From contig CANQUE010000024.1 in NCBI GenBank assembly GCA_947626905.1, forward strand, positions 1-32,241: DNA of 32,241 nt, written 5' to 3'. Origin of the DNA: an uncultured Oscillospiraceae bacterium (lineage in GTDB: Bacteria > Bacillota > Clostridia > Oscillospirales > Oscillospiraceae). The position numbers were made by a program, and so were the translations under genes. The first letter of the stretch is position 1. Each line of letters begins with the position of its first letter. The notes below the pieces were generated by a model. It had not been told where the DNA came from and did not search any database. It saw only the letters and a list, made by a program, of their open reading frames with translations. Of the stretch, positions 21,973-31,519 are shown in pieces.

Positions 21973-24801
21973 ATGCCTGAGAAGATCGTTATCCAAGGGG
22001 CGCGAGCCAATAACCTCAAGAATATAGACATCGAACTGCCCCGGGATAAGCTGGTGGTATTCACCGGGCTGTCCGGCAGCGGAAAATCCAGCCTTGCTTT
22101 TGATACCATATATGCCGAGGGCCAGCGGCGGTATGTGGAGAGCCTGTCCAGCTATGCCCGCCAGTTTTTGGGCCAGATGGACAAGCCGGATGTGGACTAC
22201 ATCGGCGGGCTGTCCCCGGCGATCTCCATCGACCAGAAGACCACCTCCCGCAACCCCAGGTCCACTGTGGGCACGGTCACGGAGATACACGATTATTTGC
22301 GGCTGCTTTGGGCCCAGATCGGGATACCCCATTGCCCGAAGTGCGGCAAGGAGATCCGCCAGCAGACCATCGACCAGATCGTGGATCAGATCATGGAGCT
22401 GCCGGAGGGCACGCGGATGCAGGTGCTGGCTCCGGTGATCCGGGGAAAAAAGGGCGAACACCGGAAGATCTTTGAGGACGCCCAGCGCTCCGGCTATGTC
22501 CGCGCCCGGGTAGACGGGGAGACCTATGACCTGGCCGAGGATATCCCCCTTGACAAAAATAAAAAACACAACATAGAGATCGTGGTGGACCGGCTGGTGA
22601 TGCGCCAGGACGTGGTCCGCCGCCTTACCGACTCGGCGGAAACGGCCATGGGGCTGTCCGGCGGGGTGGTGTATGTGGACCTGCCCGGGCAGGACAGGCA
22701 GTTGAGCTTCTCCCAGAACTACGCCTGTGAAGACTGCGGCATCTCTATTGAAGAGATGACCCCGCGGCTGTTTTCCTTCAACGCCCCCTATGGTGCCTGC
22801 CCCACCTGCAGCGGCCTGGGGACCATGCTCCGGGTGGACCCGGCGCTGATCATCCCCAATCCCAACCTGTCCATCATGGACGGGGGGATCATGGCTTACG
22901 GATGGAGCAACGTGCGGGGGGATTCCATCTGCCGCATGTACTACGAGGCCCTGGGGCGGAAGTATCATTTCGATCTGCACGACCCGATCAAGACTCTGTC
23001 CGACGCGGCGCTGAACGCCATACTTTACGGGACCAACGGGGAACCGCTGGAGCTGCGCTATGAGCGGGGCTCCGGCTATGGGACGCTCATCAAGGATTTT
23101 GAGGGCATCGTGAACAACCTGGAGCGGCGGTATAAGGAAACCCAGTCCCCCTCTGCCCGCGCCACGCTGGAAGAGTGCATGGGCGAGTATGACTGTCCGG
23201 ACTGTCACGGCGACCGGCTGAAGCCGGAGGTGCTGGCGGTGACGGTGGGGGGACTGTCCATCGCCCAGTTCAGCCGTCTGCCGGTGACAGAGGAGCTGGC
23301 CTTTTTGGAAAAGCTGGTCCTGACGGACAAGGAAAAGCTCATCGCCGACCGCATCCTGAAGGAGATCCGCCAGCGGCTGGGCTTTTTGGTGAGCGTGGGG
23401 CTGGGATATTTGACGCTGGCCCGGGGCGCGGCCACCCTGTCCGGCGGGGAGAGCCAGCGCATCCGTCTGGCTACCCAGATCGGATCGGCGCTGATGGGGG
23501 TGCTGTATGTGCTGGACGAGCCCAGCATCGGCCTGCATCAGCGGGACAACGAAAAACTGCTGCGTACGCTGCGAAAGCTCACCGACGCGGGCAATACCCT
23601 GATCGTGGTGGAACACGACGAGGATACCATCCGCGCGGCGGATTGGGTGGTGGACATCGGCCCCGGCGCCGGCGTACACGGCGGGCGGGTGGTATGCGCC
23701 GGGACCCCGGCGGATATCATGGCCTGCCCGGATTCCATCACGGGACAGTATCTGTGCGGGGCAAAAAAGATCGAGGTCCCTGCCCGCCGGCGGCCCGGCA
23801 ACGGGCACTTTCTCTCCGTGCGGGGGGCTGCCGCCAACAATTTGCAGCATCTGGATGTGGACATACCCCTGGGGGCCTTCACCTGTGTCACCGGGGTGTC
23901 GGGCAGCGGCAAGAGTTCTCTGGTGAACGAGGTCATCGAGAAGAAACTGGGGGCGGATCTGAACCGGCGGAAGGTGCGGCCCGGCAAGTGCGACGCGATC
24001 ACAGGGCTGGAGTACCTGGACAAGGTCATCGATATCGACCAGAGCCCTATAGGCCGCACGCCCCGATCCAATCCGGCCACATATACGGGCCTTTTCAACG
24101 ACATTCGGGAGCTGTTCGCCTCCACCCAGGACGCCCGGCTGCGGGGCTATAAGTCCGGACGGTTCTCCTTCAACGTAAAGGGCGGCCGTTGCGAAGCCTG
24201 TTGCGGCGACGGGCTGATCAAGATAGAGATGCTGTTCCTGCCGGACGTATACGTCCCCTGTGAGGTGTGCCACGGCAACCGGTATAACCGGGAAACGCTG
24301 GAGGTCCGATACAAAGGAAAGAACATTGCCCAGGTGCTGGATATGACGGTGGAGGAGGCGCTGGACTTCTTCCAGAATCAGGAAACCATCCGCAGTAAGC
24401 TCCAGACCCTTTGGGACGTGGGCCTGGGATACGTGAAGCTGGGACAGTCCTCCACCACTCTGTCCGGCGGCGAGGCCCAGCGGGTGAAGCTGGCCACGGA
24501 GCTGGCCAAGCGGAGCACAGGAAACACGTTTTACATCCTGGACGAGCCCACCACAGGACTGCATACGGCGGATGTGGCGCGGCTGCTCCAGATCCTGCAG
24601 CGGCTCGCGGACGGCGGGAACACGGTATTGGTCATCGAACACAATCTTGACGTCATAAAATGCGCCGATCATATCATCGATCTGGGACCGGAGGGCGGCG
24701 ACGAGGGCGGAAGGCTCGTCTTTGCCGGGACGCCGGAGGATTGTGCCCGCCATGAGGGCAGCTATACGGGTCAGTTCCTGCGAAAGGTCCTGGCCGGATA
24801 A
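21973..24801 (+). CDS. uvrA: UvrABC system protein A (excinuclease ABC subunit A)
   Basis: The 942-residue protein is full length for UvrA, the damage-recognition ATPase of nucleotide excision repair. It has two ABC ATPase halves: Walker [10 protein letters not shown] (32-40) and GVSGSGKSS, each paired with an LSGGE signature and an LDEPS/LDEPT Walker B. Zinc-binding Cys pairs are present: CPKC in the insertion domain, CEDC...CPTC, and CEAC...CEVC. The N-terminal [16 protein letters not shown] is typical. uvrB and uvrC are not in the window. The next gene's ribosome binding site overlaps the uvrA stop codon (TAAGGAG), so they are probably cotranscribed. Confidence 0.97.
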   Translation: MPEKIVIQGARANNLKNIDIELPRDKLVVFTGLSGSGKSSLAFDTIYAEGQRRYVESLSSYARQFLGQMDKPDVDYIGGLSPAISIDQKTTSRNPRSTVGTVTEIHDYLRLLWAQIGIPHCPKCGKEIRQQTIDQIVDQIMELPEGTRMQVLAPVIRGKKGEHRKIFEDAQRSGYVRARVDGETYDLAEDIPLDKNKKHNIEIVVDRLVMRQDVVRRLTDSAETAMGLSGGVVYVDLPGQDRQLSFSQNYACEDCGISIEEMTPRLFSFNAPYGACPTCSGLGTMLRVDPALIIPNPNLSIMDGGIMAYGWSNVRGDSICRMYYEALGRKYHFDLHDPIKTLSDAALNAILYGTNGEPLELRYERGSGYGTLIKDFEGIVNNLERRYKETQSPSARATLEECMGEYDCPDCHGDRLKPEVLAVTVGGLSIAQFSRLPVTEELAFLEKLVLTDKEKLIADRILKEIRQRLGFLVSVGLGYLTLARGAATLSGGESQRIRLATQIGSALMGVLYVLDEPSIGLHQRDNEKLLRTLRKLTDAGNTLIVVEHDEDTIRAADWVVDIGPGAGVHGGRVVCAGTPADIMACPDSITGQYLCGAKKIEVPARRRPGNGHFLSVRGAAANNLQHLDVDIPLGAFTCVTGVSGSGKSSLVNEVIEKKLGADLNRRKVRPGKCDAITGLEYLDKVIDIDQSPIGRTPRSNPATYTGLFNDIRELFASTQDARLRGYKSGRFSFNVKGGRCEACCGDGLIKIEMLFLPDVYVPCEVCHGNRYNRETLEVRYKGKNIAQVLDMTVEEALDFFQNQETIRSKLQTLWDVGLGYVKLGQSSTTLSGGEAQRVKLATELAKRSTGNTFYILDEPTTGLHTADVARLLQILQRLADGGNTVLVIEHNLDVIKCADHIIDLGPEGGDEGGRLVFAGTPEDCARHEGSYTGQFLRKVLAG

Positions 24802-24809
24802 GGAGCTAT

Positions 24810-25301
24810 ATGGAGATTGCGAGCTACGTCGCGGACATGGGAGCAGGGAATATACTTGTCACCCTGATCGTATCCATGCTGCCTATCGTGGAGCTGCGGG
24901 GCGCAATACCTGTAGGCGTGAGCCTGGGCCTACCGGTATGGCAGGCCGCGATCATCGCCATGGTAGGGAATATGCTGCCTGTGCCGTTCATCATCGCGTT
25001 TGTGCGCACGTTGATGGACTGGCTCCGGCAGCGGTCTGATCGCGCCCGCCGGTTCGTGGCGTGGCTGGAGCGGAAGGGCAGCGGGAAAAAGGCGGAACGG
25101 GTCCGCAAGGCCCAGTTTTTCGGGCTGCTGCTGTTCGTGTCAATACCTATGCCCGGCACGGGCGCGTGGACCGGCGCGCTGATCGCGGCGCTGCTGAATA
25201 TGCGGATGAAGCGGGCTCTCCCGCCCATTCTCCTGGGCGTGCTGGTGGCGGGATTGATCGTGTCCCTGGCTACAGCCGGCGTCATCCGGCTGCTGTTCTG
25301 A
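24810..25301 (+). CDS. Small integral membrane protein (COG2426, small multidrug export family PF06695)
   Basis: The 163-residue product has four hydrophobic segments and the family pattern: MLPIVELRGAIPVG near the N-terminus, a central charged helix (about 68-100), then FVSIPMPGTGAWTGALIAALL. The family is named for small multidrug export, but evidence for transport is thin. The proline/glycine motifs in each half resemble the re-entrant loops of DedA-like proteins. AAGGAG overlaps the uvrA stop and lies 4 bp before the ATG. recD2 begins one nucleotide after the stop. Confidence 0.82.
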   Translation: MEIASYVADMGAGNILVTLIVSMLPIVELRGAIPVGVSLGLPVWQAAIIAMVGNMLPVPFIIAFVRTLMDWLRQRSDRARRFVAWLERKGSGKKAERVRKAQFFGLLLFVSIPMPGTGAWTGALIAALLNMRMKRALPPILLGVLVAGLIVSLATAGVIRLLF

Positions 25302-25302
25302 T

Positions 25303-27513
25303 ATGAGAGAACAGGCGTTGGAGAGGATCGCCGGACAGGTGGCCGCGGTGATCTATTTCAATGAGGAGAGCGGCTACACCGTGCTGCGCCTGCAGGTGGA
25401 CGACGGTTCACAGGCCATCGTGGTGGGCTGCATCCCCATGGTGGCCCCGGGAGAGAGCATGGTGGCCTGGGGGGAGTGGACCCGCCATCCCGCCCATGGC
25501 GAGCAGTTTCAGGCCGCTTATACGGAGCGGACCATGCCCACCGGCGCGGCCGCCATCTTTGACTATCTTTCCAGCCGCACCATCAAGGGCATCGGCCCGG
25601 CCACGGCGGCGCTGATCGTGGGCCAGTTTGGCGACGACGCGCTGAACGTGCTCCGGGATCATCCGGAAAAGCTGGCCACGCTCCGGGGAATCAGCCTTCA
25701 AAAGGCCCAGGAGATGAGCGCGGCCTTCCGCCAGCAGACCGGTATACGGTCGCTGATGGAATTTCTGGGCGGCGCGGGGATCGGGCCGCTGCTGGCTTTG
25801 CGCCTGTACAGAGTCTACGGGGACGAGGCCATGACCCGGGTGGAGGAGAACCCCTATATCCTCGCCGGATTCCAGGTGGGGGGCACCTTTGCCCAGGCGG
25901 ACGCGCTGGCGCTGGCCAACGGGATGGAGGCGGACGCGCCCCAGCGGATCGCGGCGGCGCTGCTGTTCGAGCTGCGCCACAACAGCGATAACGGCCACTG
26001 CTTCCTCCCGGTGGAAAAACTTACCGCCGCCACGGCCCAGCTCATCGGCGTGGACCCGGAGCAGGTCGGGGAGGGGCTGGATATCCTCCTGGACGGCGGG
26101 GACGTGGTATGTGAACCGGTGGGCAATGTGACGGCCTGCTATCTGGCGCACATGTATGCCGCGGAGGTGTATGTGGCCGAACGGCTGAAGGGGATGGCTC
26201 GGTATACATACGACGCGCCCAACGTTTCGGTGGAGCGGGTCATTGAAAAGCTGGAGGCCGAGCAGCGCATCCGCTTTGCCCCCCTGCAGCGAAAGACACT
26301 GGACGCCGCGGCGGTCCGGCAGCTGGTGGTGATCACCGGCGGGCCGGGGACGGGCAAGACGACCTCGCTGCGGGCGGTGCTGGCGCTGTTTGACGCCATG
26401 GGTCTGGAAACCATGCTGGCCGCCCCCACGGGACAGGCCGCCAAGCGCCTGGGCGATCTGACCGGAAGAGAGGCGTCTACCATCCACCGGCTGCTGGGCG
26501 CCAGCTATTCGCCGGAAACGGACAGCACGGTCTTTCGGAAAAATGAGACCGACCGGCTCCGCTGCGACGCGCTGATATTGGACGAGTGCTCCATGGTGGA
26601 TATGTCGCTGATGAAGGCGGTGCTGGCGGCCGTCGGTCCGTCCTGCCGCATGGTGTTGGTGGGGGACGCGGACCAGCTCCCCTCGGTGGGGCCGGGGGCT
26701 GTGTTTCGGGACGTGATCCGCTCCGGCATTGCGGAAACGGTGCGCCTGACGGAGATCTTCCGACAGAATCAGACCAGCCGTATCGTGGTCGGCGCCCATC
26801 AGATCAACCGGGGCGAGGTGCCCGATCTGCGGGCCAACAACGGCGGATTCTACTTTCTGCGCCGCCGGACGCCGGATGATACGGCGCAGACCATCGTGTC
26901 CCTGTGCCGGGAGCGGCTGCCGAAAAATATGGGGATCCCCTCCGGGCAGATCCAGGTCCTTACGCCCACCCGCAAGGGGCCGGCGGGAACGGCGGAACTG
27001 AACCGGGCGCTGCAGCTGGCGCTCAATCCGCCGGCCGTCGGCAAACAGGAGTTCACCTATGCCGGACGGATCTTCCGGGAAGGGGACCGGGTCATGCAGA
27101 TCCGAAACGACTATGATCTCACCTGGGCCAGCGCCGCGGGAGAGCGGGGCTATGGGGTCTTCAACGGGGACATCGGATATCTGGATTCGATCGATCCCGC
27201 GTCGGAGAGCTTTGTGATCGACTTTGACGGCCGGAAGGCGGAATACGTCTTTGAGCAGGCGTCGGAGCTGGATCACGCCTGGGCCACCACGGTGCACAAA
27301 TCTCAGGGAAGCGAGTACCGGGCGGTGGTGCTCGCCGCGGCGCCGGCGGCGCCTCAGCTGATGTATCGCAGCCTTTTATATACTGCCGTCACCCGGGCGG
27401 CGGAGCTGCTGGTGATCGTGGGGGATGACGGCGTCATACGCACGATGACGGAAAATGCCCGCCGGGCCAAACGGTACAGCGGACTGCGGATCAGGATGGT
27501 TTCCGATGAGTAA
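25303..27513 (+). CDS. recD2: ATP-dependent RecD2-like DNA helicase
   Basis: The 736-residue SF1B (5'-3') helicase has the long N-terminal extension typical of RecD2 (OB-like domain, then helix-hairpin-helix-like IKGIGPATAALI). The motifs follow: Walker A GGPGTGKT (346-353), ILDECSMVD (II), GDADQLPSVGPG (III), TEIFRQ (IV), then the C-terminal SH3-like insert and VHKSQGSEYRAVVL. RecD2 acts in DNA repair and replication without RecBC in organisms that use AddAB. No ribosome binding site precedes ATG 25303, which lies one nucleotide after the previous stop, so translation is probably by coupling. Its end overlaps the comF-like start by 8 nt. Confidence 0.93.
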   Translation: MREQALERIAGQVAAVIYFNEESGYTVLRLQVDDGSQAIVVGCIPMVAPGESMVAWGEWTRHPAHGEQFQAAYTERTMPTGAAAIFDYLSSRTIKGIGPATAALIVGQFGDDALNVLRDHPEKLATLRGISLQKAQEMSAAFRQQTGIRSLMEFLGGAGIGPLLALRLYRVYGDEAMTRVEENPYILAGFQVGGTFAQADALALANGMEADAPQRIAAALLFELRHNSDNGHCFLPVEKLTAATAQLIGVDPEQVGEGLDILLDGGDVVCEPVGNVTACYLAHMYAAEVYVAERLKGMARYTYDAPNVSVERVIEKLEAEQRIRFAPLQRKTLDAAAVRQLVVITGGPGTGKTTSLRAVLALFDAMGLETMLAAPTGQAAKRLGDLTGREASTIHRLLGASYSPETDSTVFRKNETDRLRCDALILDECSMVDMSLMKAVLAAVGPSCRMVLVGDADQLPSVGPGAVFRDVIRSGIAETVRLTEIFRQNQTSRIVVGAHQINRGEVPDLRANNGGFYFLRRRTPDDTAQTIVSLCRERLPKNMGIPSGQIQVLTPTRKGPAGTAELNRALQLALNPPAVGKQEFTYAGRIFREGDRVMQIRNDYDLTWASAAGERGYGVFNGDIGYLDSIDPASESFVIDFDGRKAEYVFEQASELDHAWATTVHKSQGSEYRAVVLAAAPAAPQLMYRSLLYTAVTRAAELLVIVGDDGVIRTMTENARRAKRYSGLRIRMVSDE

Positions 27514-28162
27514 GCCGCTTGATTGGGCGCTGGACCTTGTCTATCCGACGCGGTGCGTATTCTGCCACCGCTTTATCTCTCCGCCCGGAAGGCCGCGGAT
27601 CTGTCCCGCCTGCGAGGCTTCGCTGCCCCGGACAGAGGATGGCCGGAGAAGAAAGGGTGATTTCTTTTCCGAGTGCGTGTCCGCGCTGTATTATGAGGGC
27701 GATGTGCGCCAAGCCATCCACCGGTATAAGTTCGGCGGCGTGCAGGCGTACGCTCCCGTGTTCGGGGAACTGGTGGCCGCGCTGGTCTACGAGCAGCTCC
27801 AGGGAGAGTATAATCTGATCACATGGGCGCCCCTGGACAGGTCCCGCCGCAGGAAGCGGGGCTATGACCAGGCGGAGCTGATCGCCAAAAACGCGGCCGC
27901 CCGCCTGCGGCAGGAGGCTGTGCCCACGCTGGCCAAGCGCCGGGGCGTCCGGCCCCAGTCCAGGACCGGGGCGCCGGAAAAACGCAAGGCCAATATTTCC
28001 GGCGCATACCGGGTCCGGGATCGGGCGGCGGTGGCCGGAAAACGGATCTTATTGATCGACGATATCGTGACCACCGGGGCCACTCTTTCCGAGTGCGCCA
28101 AGGTCCTGCTCCTGGCGGGAGCGGAGGACGTGCGGTGCGCCACGCTGGCGAGCACGCGGTAG
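27506..28162 (+). CDS. ComF family phosphoribosyltransferase-like protein
   Basis: The 218-residue product has the ComFC/GntX layout: an N-terminal zinc-finger pattern (C17-x2-C20 in RCVFCHR and ICPAC) and a C-terminal phosphoribosyltransferase-like PRPP loop ILLIDDIVTTGATLSEC. ComFC takes part in DNA uptake or processing during natural transformation in Gram-positives. No comFA helicase is adjacent, so a competence role is not established here. ATG 27506 overlaps the recD2 stop. The stop codon is fused to the AGGAGG ribosome binding site of the mreB-like gene. Confidence 0.87.
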   Translation: MSKPLDWALDLVYPTRCVFCHRFISPPGRPRICPACEASLPRTEDGRRRKGDFFSECVSALYYEGDVRQAIHRYKFGGVQAYAPVFGELVAALVYEQLQGEYNLITWAPLDRSRRRKRGYDQAELIAKNAAARLRQEAVPTLAKRRGVRPQSRTGAPEKRKANISGAYRVRDRAAVAGKRILLIDDIVTTGATLSECAKVLLLAGAEDVRCATLASTR

Positions 28163-28173
28163 GAGGAGTCGCT

Positions 28174-29205
28174 ATGCTGTTTTTTGAAAGAGATATTGCC
28201 ATTGATCTGGGGACCATGACCACCCTGATGTATGTCCGGGGCCGGGGCATCCGGCTGCGGGAGTCGTCCCTGGTGGCGCTGGACAGCACCAACGGGAGAG
28301 TGCTGCGCATCGGGGAGGAGGCCAAGAAGATGCTGGGCAGGACCCCGGCCAATATCGTGGCCATCAGCCCCATCGTGGCGGGGGTCATTTCCGACTACGA
28401 CATGACCGCCAGGATGCTGAAGGAATTTCTCGGCCGCATCACTTCCTTCAGCCTGTTCAAGCCCCGGGTGATGATCTGCGTGCCGGGGAGCATCACCGGC
28501 GTGGAGGAGCGAGCCCTCATCGACGCGGCCATCGAGGCGGGAGCCCGGAAAGTGTACCTGAAGGAAACGTGCCTCGCCACCGCTGTGGGCGCGGGGATCG
28601 ACATCAACAAGGCCGATGGCCATATGATCGTGGACATCGGCAGCGGCACCACGGAGGTGGCGGTGGTATCCCTGGGCGGGGTAGTGGAGCAGGAATCCGT
28701 CAAGACCGCCGGGGCGGATTTTGACGAGGCCATCGTCCGGTATGTGCGGAAAAAGCATAACCTTCTCATCGGGACCCGTACGGCGGAGGAACTGAAGATC
28801 TCGATCGGATGCGTCTATCCCCGGCCGGAGGTATCCTACGAGGAGGTAAAAGGGCGCTGCTTGGTGACCGGTCTGCCCCGAAGCGTCACCGTCAGCTCAG
28901 CCGACATGATCGAGGCGCTGGAGGAACCCATGGCCCGGCTGATGGAGGCCATCCACCTGGTATTGGAGCGCACTCCGCCGGAACTGGTGGGAGATGTTTC
29001 TCAAAACGGCATCGTCCTGTCCGGCGGAGGCAGCCAGCTCTGGGGATTGGACAAGCTGGTGGCCGACCGTACGGGGATCGACACCATATTGGTGGATGAC
29101 GCGCTGAGCTGCACCGCCTACGGTGCGGGGAGGATGCTCCAGAACCTGAACGATATGCAGGAGGGCATGATCAACCTCGCCCGCCGCCGTCAGATGAAAA
29201 GCTGA
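28174..29205 (+). CDS. MreB/Mbl family rod-shape-determining actin homolog
   Basis: The 343-residue product is full length for MreB, the actin-like filament that guides elongation-phase peptidoglycan synthesis on the inner membrane face. Seen are the N-terminal amphipathic start MLFFERDIAIDLG, phosphate-1 GTMTT (usually GTANT), the VDIGSGTTEVAV phosphate-2 loop, the conserved NLLIGTRTAEELK, and LSGGGSQLWGLD (usually LTGGGALL). The changed phosphate-1 and adenosine motifs suggest an Mbl/MreBH-like paralog. mreC and mreD are absent; the gene ends an operon after comF. AGGAGG precedes ATG 28174 by about 7 bp, which excludes the longer upstream reading frame. Confidence 0.88.
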   Translation: MLFFERDIAIDLGTMTTLMYVRGRGIRLRESSLVALDSTNGRVLRIGEEAKKMLGRTPANIVAISPIVAGVISDYDMTARMLKEFLGRITSFSLFKPRVMICVPGSITGVEERALIDAAIEAGARKVYLKETCLATAVGAGIDINKADGHMIVDIGSGTTEVAVVSLGGVVEQESVKTAGADFDEAIVRYVRKKHNLLIGTRTAEELKISIGCVYPRPEVSYEEVKGRCLVTGLPRSVTVSSADMIEALEEPMARLMEAIHLVLERTPPELVGDVSQNGIVLSGGGSQLWGLDKLVADRTGIDTILVDDALSCTAYGAGRMLQNLNDMQEGMINLARRRQMKS

Positions 29206-29220
29206 CGGCGTCCGCCCGGC

Positions 29221-29276
29221 AAAAAAATAAAGACCCGCCCCCGGGAGCAGGATGACCTGCGCCGGGGGCGGGCTTA
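29221..29276 (-). terminator. Strong terminator between the convergent mreB-like and methyltransferase genes
   Basis: CCCGCCCCCGG (29234-29244) and CCGGGGGCGGG (29262-29272) form a perfect 11-bp stem, with an inner GCAGG/CCTGC stem and a 4-nt ATGA loop. The A tract 29221-29227 becomes a U tract on the minus strand, so it chiefly ends the methyltransferase transcript. On the plus strand it offers a weaker stop for the mreB-like gene. Confidence 0.82.
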
Positions 29277-29278
29277 TA

Positions 29279-30097
29279 TCATTCGCGGCGGCGGAACTGC
29301 CAGAAAGCCACGGCGGCGGCCGCCGCCACGTTCAGACTGTCGACGCCGTTCGCCATGGGGATACGGGCCGTATGATCGCAGGCGGCAACAGCGGAAGGGG
29401 ACAACCCGTCCCCCTCTGTGCCCAAGACAGCCGCCAGCTTTGGCACCCCGGCAAGGCGGGCGTCGTCGATGTCCAGCGCCCGTTTGTCCAGGGCCAGGGC
29501 CACCGTCACGAATCCATAGTTTCGAAGCATCGCCAATCCCCCCTCCGGCCAGTCGTCCAATATGGCCCAGGGCACCTGCAGCACCGTGCCCATGCTCACC
29601 CGCACGGCCCGGCGGCTCAGAGGGTCGCAGCAGCTGGCGGACAAGAGCACGCCGTCCATGCCCAGCGCCGCCGCGGAGCGGAAAATGGCGCCCAGGTTGG
29701 TGGTGTCCACAATGCCCTCCAGCACCGCCAGGCGTTTCGCGCCGGGGAGGATATCCTCCGCCCGCCTGGGCGCGGGCCGTGCCATGGCGCAGAGGATCCC
29801 CCGGTTCACGGTATAGCCGGTCAGCGAAGCCAGTACCTGCCTGGGAGCGGTATAAACGGGCACATCCCCGCAGCGCTCCGCCAGCGCGGCGCCCTGACCG
29901 CGGAGGTGCCGCTCCTCCATGAGAAGGCTCACAGGTCTGCAGCCCGCCCGGAGGGCCACGTCGATGGCTTTGACGCTCTCCGCGATAAACACGCCCTTTT
30001 CCGGCTCCAGGCGGCTGCGAAGCTGCGCCTGGGTCAAACGGGCGTATACGTCCAGCTCCGGAGCGGAGATATCGGTAATCTGCACGATGCGGGCCAT
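29279..30097 (-). CDS. TrmH/SpoU family RNA methyltransferase
   Basis: The 272-residue product has the SPOUT 2'-O-methyltransferase layout. An N-terminal substrate-binding domain (VFIAESVKAIDVAL, L30e-like) precedes the knotted SAM-binding domain. Its motifs are DTTNLGAIFRSAAALG (motif 1), VLGTEGDGLSP (motif 2) and IPMANGVDSLNVAAAAAV (motif 3). It methylates a ribose in rRNA or tRNA; the site cannot be told. I chose ATG 30097 because AAGGGGGG lies about 7 bp upstream; the longer frame reaches into the promoter. It is convergent with the mreB-like gene and divergent from pyrC. Confidence 0.9.
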   Translation of the reverse strand: MARIVQITDISAPELDVYARLTQAQLRSRLEPEKGVFIAESVKAIDVALRAGCRPVSLLMEERHLRGQGAALAERCGDVPVYTAPRQVLASLTGYTVNRGILCAMARPAPRRAEDILPGAKRLAVLEGIVDTTNLGAIFRSAAALGMDGVLLSASCCDPLSRRAVRVSMGTVLQVPWAILDDWPEGGLAMLRNYGFVTVALALDKRALDIDDARLAGVPKLAAVLGTEGDGLSPSAVAACDHTARIPMANGVDSLNVAAAAAVAFWQFRRRE

Positions 30098-30124
30098 GGC
30101 CGAGCCCCCCTTCAAGATGGAAAG

Positions 30125-30153
30125 AGTATACTCTATCCCGGTGGGTTTTGCAA
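30125..30153 (-). promoter_or_regulatory. Promoter of the RNA methyltransferase gene
   Basis: On the minus strand, TTGCAA (30148-30153) and TATACT (30125-30130) are spaced by 17 bp. Confidence 0.6.
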
Positions 30154-30189
30154 CTTGCGGCGGCAGGCAAAATAAATGTCCATGGCTCG

Positions 30190-30218
30190 TTGACAAGCCG
30201 CCGGGGCCGTGATATAAT
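30190..30218 (+). promoter_or_regulatory. Promoter of pyrC-carB
   Basis: A perfect TTGACA (30190-30195) and a perfect TATAAT (30213-30218) are spaced by 17 bp. This is a full-consensus housekeeping promoter. Confidence 0.8.
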
Positions 30219-30225
30219 GCCCGAA

Positions 30226-30252
30226 ACGGTGCTCCGGACAGCGGAGCGCCGT
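30226..30252 (+). promoter_or_regulatory. Leader hairpin of the pyrC-carB mRNA
   Basis: ACGGTGCTCCG (30226-30236) pairs fully with CGGAGCGCCGT (30242-30252), counting one U-G pair, around the loop GACAG. It begins close to the predicted transcript 5' end and ends about 9 nt before the AAAGGGGAG ribosome binding site. It has no T run, so it is not a terminator. It does not visibly match the PyrR-binding loop. It may stabilise the mRNA end or affect initiation. Confidence 0.5.
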
Positions 30253-30276
30253 GAACAGCGAAAGGGGAGAGCGACG

Positions 30277-31491
30277 ATGGAAAAGCAGGTCAACGCCGCT
30301 TTTTTCAAGCCGGAGGCCTATTCCCGTTTTTACCCGCCCATGGATGGTCTGACGGCCCCCTTTTCCCTTGACGAAGGCGGAAAATTTTTCGTATTGCCCG
30401 GTTTTTGCGATGTGCATGTGCATTTTCGCGAGCCGGGTTTTTCTTATAAGGGGACCATATCGACCGGCACCGCCGCGGCGGCCCGCGGCGGGTATACCGC
30501 CGTGTGCGCCATGCCCAACCTGGACCCGGTACCGGACAGCGCCGCATCCCTGGCGGCGGAGCGGGACGTCATCGCCCGGGACGCGCGTATCCCCGTCTAT
30601 CCCTACGGCGCCATCACCGCCGGAGAAAAGGGACAGTGCCTGGCGGATATGGAGGCCATGGCCCCTTATGTGGCCGGTTTTTCCGACGACGGCAGGGGGG
30701 TGCAGTCCGAGAGCATGATGCGCTCTGCCATGGAGAAGGCGAAGAGCCTGGGGAAGATCATTGCCGCCCACTGTGAGGACAACGGGCTTCTGCGCGGCGG
30801 TTATATCCATGACGGGGCATATGCTGCCGCCCACGGTCATCGGGGCATATGCTCCGAGAGCGAGTGGCGGCAGATCGAGCGGGACCTGCGTCTGGCAAAG
30901 GAGACCGGCTGCGCCTATCATGTATGCCACATCTCTACCAGGCAGAGCGTTTCCCTCATCCGCCGGGCCAAGGCGGAAGGGGTGGATGTGACATGCGAGA
31001 CCGCCCCCCATTATCTCGTGCTGGACGAGAACGATCTGCAGGAGGACGGGCGGTTCAAAATGAACCCGCCGCTGCGGAGCAGGGAGGACCGGCAGGCGCT
31101 TGTGGAGGGCCTCCTGGACGGCACCATCGATATGATCGCCACCGATCACGCTCCCCACAGCGCTGAGGAAAAATCCCGGGGCCTGGAGCACAGCGCCATG
31201 GGCATCGTGGGCCTGGAAACGGCGTTTCCTGTGCTGTATACGTATCTGGTGAGGCCGGGCGTGCTGACTATGGAACGGCTCATGGAGCTTCTGGTGAGCG
31301 CGCCCCGGAGGCGCTTTGGCATCCCGGCGGGGGAGGAATGGTCCCTGTGGGAGCTGGAGCGGCCCTATACGGTAGACCCGGAGGGATTCCTCTCCAAGGG
31401 CCGAGCCACGCCCTTTGCCGGGCGAACGGTGTATGGCCGCTGCCTGCTCACGGTGCGGGACGCAGAGCGCGTATATCAAAGCGGAAAATAA
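30277..31491 (+). CDS. pyrC: Dihydroorotase PyrC (class I type)
   Basis: The 404-residue zinc amidohydrolase cyclises carbamoyl-aspartate to dihydroorotate in pyrimidine synthesis. Seen are the metal motif DVHVHFREPG, the substrate loop AMPNLDPVPD (commonly AMPNTNP), AAHCEDN, YHVCHIST, and the C-terminal ATDHAPHS with the catalytic Asp. The length fits the class I (Bacillus-type) enzymes, and the N-terminus carries an extra 40 residues before the metal motif. Start ATG 30277 has AAAGGGGAG upstream; a longer in-frame reading would extend through the promoter. carB follows after 28 bp, so both should be cotranscribed. Confidence 0.93.
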   Translation: MEKQVNAAFFKPEAYSRFYPPMDGLTAPFSLDEGGKFFVLPGFCDVHVHFREPGFSYKGTISTGTAAAARGGYTAVCAMPNLDPVPDSAASLAAERDVIARDARIPVYPYGAITAGEKGQCLADMEAMAPYVAGFSDDGRGVQSESMMRSAMEKAKSLGKIIAAHCEDNGLLRGGYIHDGAYAAAHGHRGICSESEWRQIERDLRLAKETGCAYHVCHISTRQSVSLIRRAKAEGVDVTCETAPHYLVLDENDLQEDGRFKMNPPLRSREDRQALVEGLLDGTIDMIATDHAPHSAEEKSRGLEHSAMGIVGLETAFPVLYTYLVRPGVLTMERLMELLVSAPRRRFGIPAGEEWSLWELERPYTVDPEGFLSKGRATPFAGRTVYGRCLLTVRDAERVYQSGK

Positions 31492-31519
31492 CGACTGACA
31501 TATTTCTTGGAGGAACACC

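Noticed and set aside
20827-24753. A 1308-codon open reading frame on the minus strand opposite dus and uvrA
   Set aside because: It lies opposite conserved genes with complete motifs. High GC at third positions removes stop codons from the opposite strand. Its translation is a Gly/Arg/His/Gln-rich sequence with no domain pattern.
30226-30252. PyrR attenuator upstream of pyrC
   Set aside because: There is a single hairpin without a T run and without the conserved PyrR-binding loop, and no alternative anti-terminator pairing is visible.
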